Shown here: one piece after another, positions 19,153-28,995 of the stretch
Layout of the letters: each line of letters begins with the position of its first letter
Position numbering within the stretch: the first letter of the stretch is position 1
From: Azospirillum oryzae
GTDB taxonomy: Bacteria; Pseudomonadota; Alphaproteobacteria; Azospirillales; Azospirillaceae
Assembly (NCBI RefSeq): GCF_900177515.1
Contig: NZ_FXAK01000005.1
Span: 132,501-196,500 of the forward strand
DNA: 64,000 bases
Direction of reading: 5' to 3'
Made by a program: the position numbers and the translations under genes
The notes under the pieces: generated by a model
Seen by the model: only the letters and a program-made list of their open reading frames with translations
Database searches by the model: none
Told to the model about the DNA's origin: nothing

Positions 19153-19359
19153 GCCGCCACCCTCCGGTCGGGCCGCACCAGGAAATTCCCGGCAAAGTTT
19201 AGCACATTGGTGGTGACTGTCCATTTCGCGCAGCGCGTGCGTGGAACCCCGAAGGCTTGGCTGGTGTTTCCCTTCCCGACACCCGATTCCGCAACGGACG
19301 GTTTGATACCGCTGGCGCGGAGCCGCGGAATACCGGAATCCCCGAGGAGGAAAGACAAG

Positions 19360-20430
19360 ATGCCGAACCGCGACATGACCGGCACCGGCGGATCGAACCC
19401 GGCCGGCTCCACCACCGGAAGTTCGACTGCCGGCAGCTCCACCAACGGCAACACGATGTCGGGCGGACGCAGCGGCGTCGAGGATATCAAGAAGACCGTC
19501 AACCGCGCCGCCGATGACGCGATGTCCACGGGGCGGGAGACGCTGGGCAATGCCCAGGGCCGCATCCGCTCGCTGCTGGAACAGCAGACCGGGCGCGCCG
19601 CCGACCAGCTGGGCGGGGTCGCCAACGCCCTGCACAAGGCCGCCGAGCAGTTGAACGAGGAGAATGGCGGCGTGGTCGCCGATTACGCCGAGCAGGCGGC
19701 CAGCCGCGTCGAGCGGGTCGCCGACATGCTGCGCGACGCCAATGTCGACGACATCGTCGGCGAGGTCGAGGGCTTCGCCCGTCGCCAGCCCGAGGTGTTC
19801 ATCGGCGCCGCCTTCGCCGTCGGCTTCCTGGCCGCGCGCTTCATCAAAAGCTCCGGCGAACGGCGGATGCACCGCGCCTCGACGTCGCTGCGCGGGAACA
19901 CCCACCCGTCGCAGTCCGTGCGCACCGCGCGCGGTTCGGCCTACGACACCGGCCGCGACATGAACCGCGACACCGGCCGCAGCTCCGGCCCCAGCCGCGG
20001 CATGGCCGGGGGCATCGGCGAATCCGTCAGCCGCTCCACCCCGTCGCGCAGCGCCGACACCCCGACCACCGGGTCCTCCGGCGTCAACACCGGCAACCTG
20101 GCCGGCCGCATGGAGTCGGAGCGTGCGTCGGATCGGCTGGGTGAGCCGAATCCGTCGGCCGGCCGCATCGGCATGCCGCTGTCCACCGCCCCGGCCTCCG
20201 TCACCGGCCGCGGCGCCGGATCGTCGGCAGACACCGCGCTCGGCTCCAGCACGGTCGGCACCCCCGGCGGCACCGCGGGCACGACCGGCAGCGCCGGCAG
20301 CACCATGAACTCCGGCACCACGGGTGTCGGCGGGACCGGCACCGGCAACACCACCGGCACCAGCGGAACCCAGGGCGGGGCCGCCGGGACCACCTCCTCC
20401 ACCTCCAAGCCGCAGGGACAGCGTCCATGA
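19360..20430 (+). CDS. Gly/Ser/Thr-rich protein with an ElaB/YqjD-like helical membrane-anchor core
   Basis: A 356-residue protein starting at the ATG at 19360, with GAGGAGG about 9 bases upstream. The N-terminus (about 1-35) and the C-terminal half (about 170-356) are low-complexity Gly/Ser/Thr/Ala-rich. Between them lies an amphipathic helical region (VEDIKKTVNRAADDAM through VGEVEGFARRQPEVF) ending in a single predicted membrane helix (VFIGAAFAVGFLAARFIKSS) and a basic stop. This core resembles the ElaB/YqjD and 'nutrient deprivation-induced' membrane-anchored stress proteins; that is a pattern-based call. It is the first of three genes, overlapping the next by ATGA. Likely role: inner-membrane-associated stress protein. 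Confidence 0.78.
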   Translation: MPNRDMTGTGGSNPAGSTTGSSTAGSSTNGNTMSGGRSGVEDIKKTVNRAADDAMSTGRETLGNAQGRIRSLLEQQTGRAADQLGGVANALHKAAEQLNEENGGVVADYAEQAASRVERVADMLRDANVDDIVGEVEGFARRQPEVFIGAAFAVGFLAARFIKSSGERRMHRASTSLRGNTHPSQSVRTARGSAYDTGRDMNRDTGRSSGPSRGMAGGIGESVSRSTPSRSADTPTTGSSGVNTGNLAGRMESERASDRLGEPNPSAGRIGMPLSTAPASVTGRGAGSSADTALGSSTVGTPGGTAGTTGSAGSTMNSGTTGVGGTGTGNTTGTSGTQGGAAGTTSSTSKPQGQRP

Positions 20431-20852
20431 GCGCCGCCGAGAACCGCTATGACGAGCCGCGGGATCCGCGGCAGGACCGGCCGCTCGCCGGCCTGTTCGC
20501 CGATCTCGCCCGCGAATCCGCCAACCTTGCCCGATCCGAGATCGCGTTGGCGAAGGCCGAGCTGACCGACAAGGCCACCGAGGCCGCCGGCGGCGTGGCT
20601 TTCATCGCCGTCGGCGGTCTGGTCGCCTTCGCCGGCGTCCTGGTCCTGCTTGCCTCCGCGGTTCTCGGCCTGTCCAACGTCCTGGCCCCGTGGCTGTCCG
20701 CGCTGATCGTCGGCGTGGTGGTTCTGGTGGTCGGCGGCATCCTGGCCTATGTCGGCAAGAACCGGCTGAGCCCCGCCAACCTCCGCCCCCGCCGCACGAT
20801 CAACACGCTGGACGAGGACAAGCGCTGGGCGAAATCCCAGCTTGCCCGCTGA
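20427..20852 (+). CDS. Holin-X (DUF1469-like) membrane protein
   Basis: A 141-residue protein overlapping the previous stop codon (ATGA at 20427-20430), so translationally coupled. A charged N-terminal helix (LFADLARESANLARSEIALAKAELTDKATE) is followed by two membrane helices (VAFIAVGGLVAFAGVLVLLASAVLGL; LSALIVGVVVLVVGGILAYVG) and a basic tail. This matches the putative 'Actinobacterial Holin-X / phage holin family III' group. Despite the name, these are ordinary chromosomal membrane proteins found beside ElaB-like and DUF3618 genes. No lysis genes are near, so a holin role is unlikely. Confidence 0.85.
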   Translation: MSAAENRYDEPRDPRQDRPLAGLFADLARESANLARSEIALAKAELTDKATEAAGGVAFIAVGGLVAFAGVLVLLASAVLGLSNVLAPWLSALIVGVVVLVVGGILAYVGKNRLSPANLRPRRTINTLDEDKRWAKSQLAR

Positions 20853-20863
20853 GGGGCCGGCCG

Positions 20864-21865
20864 ATGGCGGACGATGATCGTCAATCGAAGGACCTCGACG
20901 CCCTGGAGGGCGACATCCGCGCCAGCCGCGCGCGCATCGGCGGCACCGTCGAGGCGCTGCGCGACCGCAGTTCCCGTCTGCGCGACAGACTGACGCGGTG
21001 GTCTCCCCAATCCCTGATGGAGAATTCCATGAAGCACACCTATTCGCCGTCGCAGCAATCCGACCGCTATGAGAGCGGCCAGACCGTTCATTACCGGCAG
21101 TCGCAGTCCCGCTCGTCGGGCTCGGTGATGGACAGCATGACCAGCAATCCGATCCCGCTGGCCCTGGTCGGCATCGGGCTGGGTTGGCTGGCGCTGTCCA
21201 GCACGGGCTACGACCGCCGCATCGCCCGGTCCAGCACCGTCCGCAACGCCCGCCACCGCATGGGCGACGCCGTGGACTATGCCCGCGAGTCGCTGAGCGG
21301 CGCCACCGACAGCGTCCGCAACGCCGCAAGCTCCGCCTATGACAGCGCGTCAGGTGCGGTCGGCTCCGCCTACGACAGCGCCTCGGACAAGGTCAGCGGC
21401 ATGATGGGCGGGTCGGACAACGACCACCCGTCGGGTCGCGGCGATATCCGGGGCGACATCCACGGCCAGCGGCAGTCGCAGTCCTATGCCAGCCGCGGCA
21501 TCTCGCGCCTGTCCTCCATGGCGCCGTCTACCGACCATCTGCGCCACCGCGCGCACGACATGTCGACCGGCTTCTGGGACCTCGTGGAGGACCATCCCAT
21601 CGTCGCCGGCGCCATGGGCGTGGCGCTAGGTGCTGCCATCGGCGCCGCCCTGCCGGGCACCCGCTATGAGAAGCAATGGGTCGGCGAGTATGCCGACGAG
21701 GCGACCGAGCGCGCCAAATCCATCGCCATGGACGCGCTGGACCGCGGCACCCGCGCCGCCCAGGCCGCCGCAGAGACGGTGGTCGATTCGGTGAAGGAAG
21801 ACCTGCACGACGTCGTGTCGGACGCCACCGACGCCGCCCGCGCGGAAGTGAAGAAGCCGGGTTAA
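20864..21865 (+). CDS. DUF3618-like membrane protein
   Basis: A 333-residue protein starting at the ATG at 20864, 11 bases after the Holin-X-like gene, with GAGGGG upstream. The N-terminal 45 residues (LDALEGDIRASRARIGGTVEALRDR) match the DUF3618 signature seen in Holin-X-linked proteins. One membrane helix (NPIPLALVGIGLGWLALS) and a second hydrophobic stretch (HPIVAGAMGVALGAAIGAALPG) are separated by a Ser/Ala-rich region with two near-identical units (SSAYDSASGAV, GSAYDSASDKV). The C-terminus is a long amphipathic helix (ATERAKSIAMDALDRGTRAA onward). Probably a membrane-shaping or stress protein that works with the two upstream genes. Activity unknown. Confidence 0.82.
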   Translation: MADDDRQSKDLDALEGDIRASRARIGGTVEALRDRSSRLRDRLTRWSPQSLMENSMKHTYSPSQQSDRYESGQTVHYRQSQSRSSGSVMDSMTSNPIPLALVGIGLGWLALSSTGYDRRIARSSTVRNARHRMGDAVDYARESLSGATDSVRNAASSAYDSASGAVGSAYDSASDKVSGMMGGSDNDHPSGRGDIRGDIHGQRQSQSYASRGISRLSSMAPSTDHLRHRAHDMSTGFWDLVEDHPIVAGAMGVALGAAIGAALPGTRYEKQWVGEYADEATERAKSIAMDALDRGTRAAQAAAETVVDSVKEDLHDVVSDATDAARAEVKKPG

Positions 21866-21892
21866 CCTCCACCCCGAGCTTCGCCGGACCAA

Positions 21893-21920
21893 CCCCGCGC
21901 CGCCACCGGCGCGGGGTTTT
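21893..21920 (+). terminator. Intrinsic terminator of the stress cluster
   Basis: CCCCGCGCCG (21893-21902) pairs perfectly with CGGCGCGGGG (21907-21916), loop CCAC, followed by TTTT. It lies 28 bases after the DUF3618-like gene. Confidence 0.92.
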
Positions 21921-22107
21921 CCGCATTTGGGGGCTGCGCTATCCCGCGACAAACCGTCGCACCGCCATGGGAAAGCTGTGGCATCGCTGTAGCGTGGTGG
22001 CGGGAGCGGCGCTATAACCAAGCTGAGTTGACGGGTATTGCCGGCGCATCAGCCATGCAAAGCCGCCAAACCGGCAGAAACCCTGCACTTTAATCGACAA
22101 ACGCCCC

Positions 22108-22143
22108 TTGCCCCCCGGAGCAATCAGGACTAAATTGGTCCTG
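22108..22143 (+). promoter_or_regulatory. suf operon promoter with an Rrf2/IscR-type operator over the -10
   Basis: -35 TTGCCC (22108-22113), a 17-base spacer, -10 TAAATT (22131-22136). The -10 is the centre of CAGGACTAAATTGGTCCTG (22125-22143), a 19-base palindrome with a single T-G mismatch. An Fe-S-sensing Rrf2 protein, most simply the product of the gene that starts 33 bases downstream, would repress here. Inferred from sequence only. Confidence 0.78.
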
Positions 22144-22175
22144 TATTCGAAACCGGGGTGAAACGGGGTGCGGGC

Positions 22176-22646
22176 ATGATCCGGCTGAGCAAGCTGACCG
22201 ACTATGCCATCGTCGTGTTGAGCGAGATGGCGCGCCAGGTCGGCACGGTCCACACCGTCGCCCATCTGGCCGACCGCACCGGCGTTCCCGCCCCCACCGT
22301 CGCCAAGCTGATGAAGGCGATGACGCCGGCGGGGCTCACCACCTCGCAGCGCGGCGCTGCCGGCGGTTATGCGCTGAGCCGGGCGGCCGATGCAATCTCC
22401 ATCGCGGAAATCATCACGGCGCTCGACGGTCCCATCGCGCTGACCGCCTGCGTCGACGGTGCCGACAGCCAGTGCGGGGTGGAGCAACTTTGCCCCATGC
22501 GCGGCGGTTGGGAAAAGGTGAACCGCGCCATCCGCGGCGCGCTGGAGGAGGTGACGCTGGCCGACATGATGGCCCCCATCACCTTCCCGGCCCCGGCAGC
22601 CGCAACGACTTCCACAGCCGCCCAGCCGGCCCGCCCTGCGCACTGA
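22176..22646 (+). CDS. Rrf2-family regulator of the SUF operon (SufR/IscR-like)
   Basis: A 156-residue regulator starting at MIRLSKLTDYAIVVLSEMARQ, the typical opening of the SUF-linked Rrf2 branch. The winged helix covers about 1-70 (TVAHLADRTGVPAPTVAKLMK, QRGAAGGYALSR). Cys92, Cys100 and Cys106 (ACVDGADSQCGVEQLC) are placed like the Fe-S ligands of IscR. The family represses its own operon when Fe-S clusters are plentiful and derepresses under iron limitation or oxidative stress. The upstream palindrome on the promoter fits autoregulation. A GTG at 22158 could add six residues; the ATG at 22176 is preferred. sufB follows after 45 bases. Confidence 0.92.
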   Translation: MIRLSKLTDYAIVVLSEMARQVGTVHTVAHLADRTGVPAPTVAKLMKAMTPAGLTTSQRGAAGGYALSRAADAISIAEIITALDGPIALTACVDGADSQCGVEQLCPMRGGWEKVNRAIRGALEEVTLADMMAPITFPAPAAATTSTAAQPARPAH

Positions 22647-22691
22647 ACGGCGCGCACCGAACCGCATTCTTGAGAAGGACGAGGCAAAGCC

Positions 22692-24176
<1,485 letters not shown>

Positions 24177-24262
24177 GGCCCCCGCCCACCAGAGGAAAAC
24201 CGACAGAACGTGAAGACCGGACGGCGTGCCGGCGGCCTGAAGAAGACAACGAGGCGAAGACG

Positions 24263-25015
24263 ATGATCGAAATCAAGAACCTGCACGCCACCGTGGACGG
24301 CAAGGAAATCCTCAAGGGCGTCGACCTGACCATCCGCCCGGGCGAGGTCCATGCCATCATGGGGCCGAACGGCGCCGGCAAGAGCACCCTGTCCTACGTC
24401 CTCGCCGGCCGCGACGGCTATGAGGTCACGGAGGGTTCGGTCACCTATTACGGCAAGGACCTGCTGGCGATGGAGCCGGAGGAGCGGGCTGCCGAGGGCG
24501 TCTTCCTGGCCTTCCAGTATCCGGTGGAAATCCCCGGCGTCGGCAACACCACCTTCCTGAAGACCGCGATCAACGCCATCCGCAAGCATCGCGGCGAGAA
24601 GGAGCTGGACGCCATGCAGTTCCTGAAGCTGATCCGCGAGAAGACCAAGGCGCTGGGCATGAGCGACGAGATGCTGAAGCGCGCGGTCAATGTCGGCTTC
24701 TCCGGCGGCGAGAAGAAGCGCAACGAGACGCTGCAGATGGCGGTGCTGGAACCGAAATTCGCCATCCTCGACGAAACCGACAGCGGCCTCGACATCGACG
24801 CGCTGAAGATCGTGGCCGAGGGCGTCAATGCCCTGCGCTCGCCGGACCGCTCGATGCTGGTCATCACCCATTACCAGCGCCTGCTCGACTACATCGTTCC
24901 CGACTATGTCCATGTGCTGGCCGCCGGCCGCATCGTGAAGTCGGGCGGCAAGGAACTGGCGCTGGAGCTGGAAAAGAACGGCTACCGCGACTTCGGCGCG
25001 AGCGAGGCTGCCTGA
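24263..25015 (+). CDS. sufC: SUF system ATPase SufC
   Basis: A 250-residue ABC-type ATPase. Walker A is GPNGAGKST (residues 34-42), the signature is [10 protein letters not shown], Walker B is [12 protein letters not shown], and the switch His is in VITHYQR. The [14 protein letters not shown] text and the short length are typical of SufC rather than a transporter ATPase. ATP binding by SufC drives the rearrangement of SufB-SufD during cluster assembly. The ATG at 24263 is chosen because upstream in-frame sequence is the out-of-frame end of sufB. It overlaps sufD by one base (TGATG). Confidence 0.97.
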   Translation: MIEIKNLHATVDGKEILKGVDLTIRPGEVHAIMGPNGAGKSTLSYVLAGRDGYEVTEGSVTYYGKDLLAMEPEERAAEGVFLAFQYPVEIPGVGNTTFLKTAINAIRKHRGEKELDAMQFLKLIREKTKALGMSDEMLKRAVNVGFSGGEKKRNETLQMAVLEPKFAILDETDSGLDIDALKIVAEGVNALRSPDRSMLVITHYQRLLDYIVPDYVHVLAAGRIVKSGGKELALELEKNGYRDFGASEAA

Positions 25016-26382
25016 TGTCGGCAAACAACTCCCCACTTCACCCGATGACCTACTCGACGCGGGGCGCCGATCCGGCGACGGCGCCGGCCTTCCTGGCGCC
25101 GCTCGACCAGATGGGCTCCGGCCTGCCCGGCAGCGGCCTGTCCTGGCTGACCGAGCTGCGCGCCGCGGGGCGTGAGCGCTTCGCCGCCGTCGGCCTGCCG
25201 ACGATCAAGAACGAGAGCTGGCGCTACACCAACCTGCGCGACCTCGCCAAGCTGACCTTCCAGCCGGCCGCCCCTGCCGCCGCCGCGATCGACCTGCTGC
25301 CGACCGTCCGGACCGAGGGGCAGGACGGCCCGCGCATGGTCTTCGTCGACGGCCGCTTCCGCGCCGACCTGTCGTCGGTCGACGGGCTGCCGCCGCGTGT
25401 CGATCTGCTGAGCCTCGACGCCGCGCTGAGCACCCATTCCGGCCTGCTGGCCGATCATCTCGGCCGCCTCGCCGCGGCGGATGACCGTCCGCTGGTGGCG
25501 CTGAACAGCGCCTATCTCGTGGATGGCGCGGTCCTGCACGTGCCGGCCAACGTCCAGGTCGACCGTCCCATCGAGCTGGTCTTCGTCTCCGTCGGCTCGG
25601 AATTGCAGGCGACCACCTGCCATCCGCGCATGCTGCTGATCGCGGAGGCCGGGTCGAAGGCGGTGGTGGTCGAACACCATGTCGGCCGCGGCGCCGGCAC
25701 CACGCTGTCGAACCACGTGACCGAGGTGTTCGTCGGCGAAGGCGCCACGCTGCACCATTACAAGTCGCAGCGCGAGGGCGCCGGCGCCATCCACCTGTCG
25801 CACATCGCGGCGACGGTGGCGACCGGCGGCTGCTACGACAACTTCATCCTGACGACGGGCGCCAAGCTGTCGCGAAACGAGGTGGTCAGCCGCCTCGACG
25901 GGACCGAGGCGCGGACGCATGTCAGCGGCGGCTATCTGGTCCGCGGCACCCAGCATGCCGACACCACCACGCTGATCGTCCACGCCCAGCCCAACGGCAC
26001 CAGCCGCGAGGTCTACAAGGGCGTCATCGACGATACCGCCCGCGCGGTGTTCCAGGGCAAGATCACCGTCTGCCCGGACGCGCAGAAGACCGACGGCTAT
26101 CAGCTGAACCGCGCCCTGCTGCTGTCCGACGGGGCCGAGATCGACAGCAAGCCGGAACTGGAAATCCATGCCGACGACGTGAAGTGCAGCCACGGCTGCA
26201 CCGCGGGCGAGCTGGATGACGACGCGCTGTTTTACCTGCGCGCCCGCGGCATCGACCGCGACACCGCCCAGGGCCTGCTGATCGGCGCATTCCTGTCGGA
26301 ATCCCTGGAGGAGATCGCCGAGGAGTCGATCCGCGACGCCTTCCAGGGGATCATCGCCGGCTGGCTGGAGGAGCAGAAGTAA
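25015..26382 (+). CDS. sufD: Fe-S cluster assembly protein SufD
   Basis: A 455-residue SufB paralogue and partner in SufBC2D. The N-terminal helical part contains GLPTIKNESWRYTNLRDLA ('K.E.WRYT' is the SufD signature). The beta-helix includes VVVEHHVGRGAGTTLSNHVTEV and YLVRGTQHADT. The C-terminus carries the conserved KPELEIHADDVKCSHGCTAGELDDDALFYLRARG (in parts), which contains the interface His and Cys. Translation is coupled to sufC through TGATG; sufS starts 2 bases after its stop. Confidence 0.96.
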   Translation: MSANNSPLHPMTYSTRGADPATAPAFLAPLDQMGSGLPGSGLSWLTELRAAGRERFAAVGLPTIKNESWRYTNLRDLAKLTFQPAAPAAAAIDLLPTVRTEGQDGPRMVFVDGRFRADLSSVDGLPPRVDLLSLDAALSTHSGLLADHLGRLAAADDRPLVALNSAYLVDGAVLHVPANVQVDRPIELVFVSVGSELQATTCHPRMLLIAEAGSKAVVVEHHVGRGAGTTLSNHVTEVFVGEGATLHHYKSQREGAGAIHLSHIAATVATGGCYDNFILTTGAKLSRNEVVSRLDGTEARTHVSGGYLVRGTQHADTTTLIVHAQPNGTSREVYKGVIDDTARAVFQGKITVCPDAQKTDGYQLNRALLLSDGAEIDSKPELEIHADDVKCSHGCTAGELDDDALFYLRARGIDRDTAQGLLIGAFLSESLEEIAEESIRDAFQGIIAGWLEEQK

Positions 26383-26384
26383 CC

Positions 26385-27647
26385 ATGTCCGATGCCATCC
26401 TGAACCAAGCCTACGACGTGCAGCGGGTGCGGGAGGATTTCCCCATCCTCGCCCGCAGCGTCCACGCCAGGAAGGGAAAGCCCGGCAAGCCGCTGGTCTA
26501 TCTGGACAGCGGGGCATCCGCCCAGAAGCCGCGTCAGGTCATCCAGGCCATGACCCGCTTCCTGGAGGAGGACTATTCCAACATCCACCGCGGCGTTCAC
26601 TTCCTGTCGCAGACCGCCACCGACCAGTTCGAAGCGGTACGCACCAAGGTCGCGCGCTTCCTGAACGCGCCGAACGACCGCTGCATCGTCTTCACCCGCA
26701 GTTCGACCGAGGCGATCAACCTCGTGGCCAGCAGCTATGGCCGCACCTTCCTGAACGAAGGCGACGAAGTCATCCTGTCGATCATGGAGCATCACGCGAA
26801 CATCGTTCCGTGGCAGCTGCTCCAGGCCGAGAAGAAGATCGTCATCAAGGTCGTGCCCTGCGACGAGGACGGCGTCCTCGACATGGACGCCTACAAGGAT
26901 CTGCTGTCCGACCGCACGAAGCTGGTGGCGATCACCCACTGCTCCAACGTGCTGGGCACCGTCACTCCGGCCAAGGCCATCGCCAGGCTGGCGCATGAGC
27001 GCGGCGTGCCCGTCCTGTTCGACGGCAGCCAGGCGGTGGTGCACGGCACGGTGGACGTCCAGGACATCGACGCCGACTTCTACGTCTTCACTGCGCACAA
27101 GCTCTATGGCCCGACCGGTCTCGGCGTGCTCTACGGCAAGTACGACCTCTTGAAGAAGATGCCCCCCTACCAGGGCGGCGGCGATATGATCGAGAGCGTC
27201 AGCTTCGAAGGCACCACCTTCAAGGCGCCCCCCTCGCGCTTCGAGGCCGGCACCCCGCCGATCACCGAGGTCATCGGGCTGGGCGCCGCCATCGACTATG
27301 TCGAGGCCCTCGGCCGCGACGCCATCGCCGCGCACGAGCACGACCTGCTGCAATACGCCACGCAGCAACTGTCGCAGATCGACGGTCTGCGCATCGTCGG
27401 CACCGCGCCGGGCAAGGGGCCGATCATCTCCTTCGCGCTGGAGGGCGTGCACCCGCACGATGTCGGCACCATCGTCGACCAGTATGGCGTCGCCGTGCGC
27501 GTCGGCCGCCATTGCGCCGAGCCGCTGGCCGAGCGCTTCGACGTCGGACCGACCGTCCGCGCGTCTTTCGGCCTGTACAACACCCGGGAGGAAGCCGACG
27601 CCCTGGTCCACTCCCTCCAGGCGGTCAAGGAGTTCTTCGGAGCATGA
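26385..27647 (+). CDS. sufS: Cysteine desulfurase SufS
   Basis: A 420-residue class V PLP enzyme that takes sulfur from cysteine for cluster assembly. PLP Lys239 lies in VFTAHKLYGPTG. The catalytic Cys377 lies in RVGRHCAEPLAERF, the SufS (group II) active-site loop. FTRSSTEAINLVASSYG and IMEHHANIVPWQLL are further SufS-type segments. SufS enzymes need a sulfur acceptor (SufE or SufU); here sufU follows directly and overlaps by ATGATG. No SufE gene is in the operon. Confidence 0.96.
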   Translation: MSDAILNQAYDVQRVREDFPILARSVHARKGKPGKPLVYLDSGASAQKPRQVIQAMTRFLEEDYSNIHRGVHFLSQTATDQFEAVRTKVARFLNAPNDRCIVFTRSSTEAINLVASSYGRTFLNEGDEVILSIMEHHANIVPWQLLQAEKKIVIKVVPCDEDGVLDMDAYKDLLSDRTKLVAITHCSNVLGTVTPAKAIARLAHERGVPVLFDGSQAVVHGTVDVQDIDADFYVFTAHKLYGPTGLGVLYGKYDLLKKMPPYQGGGDMIESVSFEGTTFKAPPSRFEAGTPPITEVIGLGAAIDYVEALGRDAIAAHEHDLLQYATQQLSQIDGLRIVGTAPGKGPIISFALEGVHPHDVGTIVDQYGVAVRVGRHCAEPLAERFDVGPTVRASFGLYNTREEADALVHSLQAVKEFFGA

Positions 27648-28111
27648 TGGACGATCTGCGCGAGCTGTATCAGGAAGTGATCCTGGACCACGGCAAGAAT
27701 CCCCGCAACTTCCGCCATCCCGACGACGCCAATCGCGAGGCGAAGGGCGAGAACCCGATGTGCGGCGACCGCTTCATGGTCTATCTGACCCTGAAGGACG
27801 GGGTGGTGGACGATGTGGCCTTCCAGGGCCGCGGCTGCGCCATCTCCACCGCCAGCGCCTCGATGATGACGGAGCTGGTGCGCGGCAAGACGGCGGCCGA
27901 GGCGGAGAAACTCTTCCACGCCTTCCACGAGCTGTGCACCCAGGACGAGCCCGACATCCCCGAGGGTGTCGACGACGAGACCATGGAAAAGCTGATGGTG
28001 ATGTCCGGCGTGCGCCAGTTCCCGGTGCGGGTGAAGTGCGCGACCCTGGCATGGCACGCGATGAACGCCGCGCTCCACGGCGAGGCTGCGGCCTCCAGCG
28101 ACCAGTATTGA
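27644..28111 (+). CDS. sufU: SufU-type sulfur-transfer protein
   Basis: A 155-residue IscU-fold protein. The zinc/sulfur ligands are Cys40 and Asp42 (NPMCGDR), Cys65 (GRGCAIS) and Cys132 (RVKCATLAW). It has the roughly 20-residue insertion between the second and third Cys (TQDEPDIPEGVDDETMEKL) that marks SufU, and it lacks the IscU LPPVK motif. SufU takes persulfide sulfur from SufS by zinc-ligand exchange. It overlaps the sufS stop by ATGATG, so translation is coupled. SufU is best known from Gram-positive bacteria; here it appears to replace SufE. Confidence 0.93.
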   Translation: MMDDLRELYQEVILDHGKNPRNFRHPDDANREAKGENPMCGDRFMVYLTLKDGVVDDVAFQGRGCAISTASASMMTELVRGKTAAEAEKLFHAFHELCTQDEPDIPEGVDDETMEKLMVMSGVRQFPVRVKCATLAWHAMNAALHGEAAASSDQY

Positions 28112-28127
28112 GGGAAGGGGGATCGAA

Positions 28128-28577
28128 ATGCCCGATGAAACCCTGACGCAGCGCCCCATTGCTCCGAACCCGGCGGAAGCCGAGGCGCAGATGAAGGCCG
28201 ACGCGGCGAGCGAGGCTTCCGAGTCCAAGGACTTCGCGCCGATGCCCAAGCCGCCCGAGGGCTATGACCCGAGAGAGGAGATCATGGATCGCGTCGTGGC
28301 GGCCATCAAGACCTGCTATGACCCCGAAATCCCGGTCGATATCTGGGAATTGGGCCTGATCTACCGTGTGGACATGGATGGCCAGCGCAATGTCGAGATT
28401 GATATGACGCTGACCAGCCCCATGTGTCCGGTGGCCGGCGAACTGCCCGAGCAGGTCCGCCAAGCCGTGCTGGGCGTCGAGGACGTCAACGAGGTCAAGA
28501 TCGAGCTGGTGTGGGAGCCCCCGTGGCACCAGGGCATGATGTCCGAGGAAGCCCGCCTGCAACTGGATATGTTCTGA
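28128..28577 (+). CDS. sufT: SufT/MIP18-family (DUF59) Fe-S assembly protein
   Basis: A 149-residue protein. About 45 non-conserved N-terminal residues precede a DUF59/MIP18 domain: RVVAAIKTCYDPEIPVDIWELGLIY, then VEIDMTLTSPMCPVAGELPEQV with the conserved Cys, and VKIELVWEPPWHQGMMSEEAR. The WEPPW and 'DPEIPVDI.ELGLIY' text fit the SUF-linked subgroup, which helps cluster maturation or delivery to targets. It lies 16 bases after sufU and 22 bases before the A-type carrier gene. Confidence 0.94.
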   Translation: MPDETLTQRPIAPNPAEAEAQMKADAASEASESKDFAPMPKPPEGYDPREEIMDRVVAAIKTCYDPEIPVDIWELGLIYRVDMDGQRNVEIDMTLTSPMCPVAGELPEQVRQAVLGVEDVNEVKIELVWEPPWHQGMMSEEARLQLDMF

Positions 28578-28599
28578 GCCGTATTAGGAGACCATCACC

Positions 28600-28944
28600 A
28601 TGGCCCGCCCCCTGCCCAAGGCGCTCACCATCACCGACGCCGCCGCGGAGCGCGTCAAGGCGCTGATGTCCAAGGCCACCGACAACATGGTCGGCCTGCG
28701 CATCGGCGTGAAGGCGCGCGGCTGCTCCGGCCTCAGCTACGACGTTCAGTATGCCAAGGAGAAGATGAAGTTCGACGAGGTGGTGGAGGACAAGGGCGTC
28801 ACCATCCTGATCGACCCGGCCGCTGTCATGTTCCTGATCGGCAGCGAGATGGACTATGTCGACGACAAGTTCCAGACCGGCTTCGTCTTCAAGAACCCCA
28901 ACGAAAAGGGCCGCTGCGGCTGCGGCGAGAGCTTCCACGTGTGA
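28600..28944 (+). CDS. sufA: A-type Fe-S carrier (SufA/IscA/ErpA family)
   Basis: A 114-residue HesB/IscA-like carrier with the three invariant cysteines: Cys42 in RGCSGLSY, and Cys106 and Cys108 in the C-terminal CGCGESF. It carries Fe-S clusters from SufBCD to apoproteins. Position at the end of the suf operon supports SufA, although family sequences of SufA, IscA and ErpA are hard to separate. A palindromic element follows 10 bases later and may act as the operon's terminator. Confidence 0.93.
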   Translation: MARPLPKALTITDAAAERVKALMSKATDNMVGLRIGVKARGCSGLSYDVQYAKEKMKFDEVVEDKGVTILIDPAAVMFLIGSEMDYVDDKFQTGFVFKNPNEKGRCGCGESFHV

Positions 28945-28950
28945 TCTAAA

Positions 28951-28981
28951 ATAGCCCTCTCCCGCCCCCCGGGAGAGGGAG
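28951..28981. repeat. Short palindromic repeat, related to the element at 7.4 kb
   Basis: CCCTCTCCCG (28955-28964) and CGGGAGAGGG (28970-28979) form a 10-bp stem with a C5 loop. The flanks ATAG before and AGA after match the 7437-7519 element, but the 63-base core there is replaced by 5 bases. It sits between the converging sufA and pirin genes and could terminate both. Confidence 0.75.
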
Positions 28982-28995
28982 AATCCCGCCCCACC

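Noticed and set aside
20427..20852. Phage lysis holin or prophage remnant
   Set aside because: The family name is misleading; no phage genes are near, and codon use and neighbours are those of a chromosomal membrane-stress operon.
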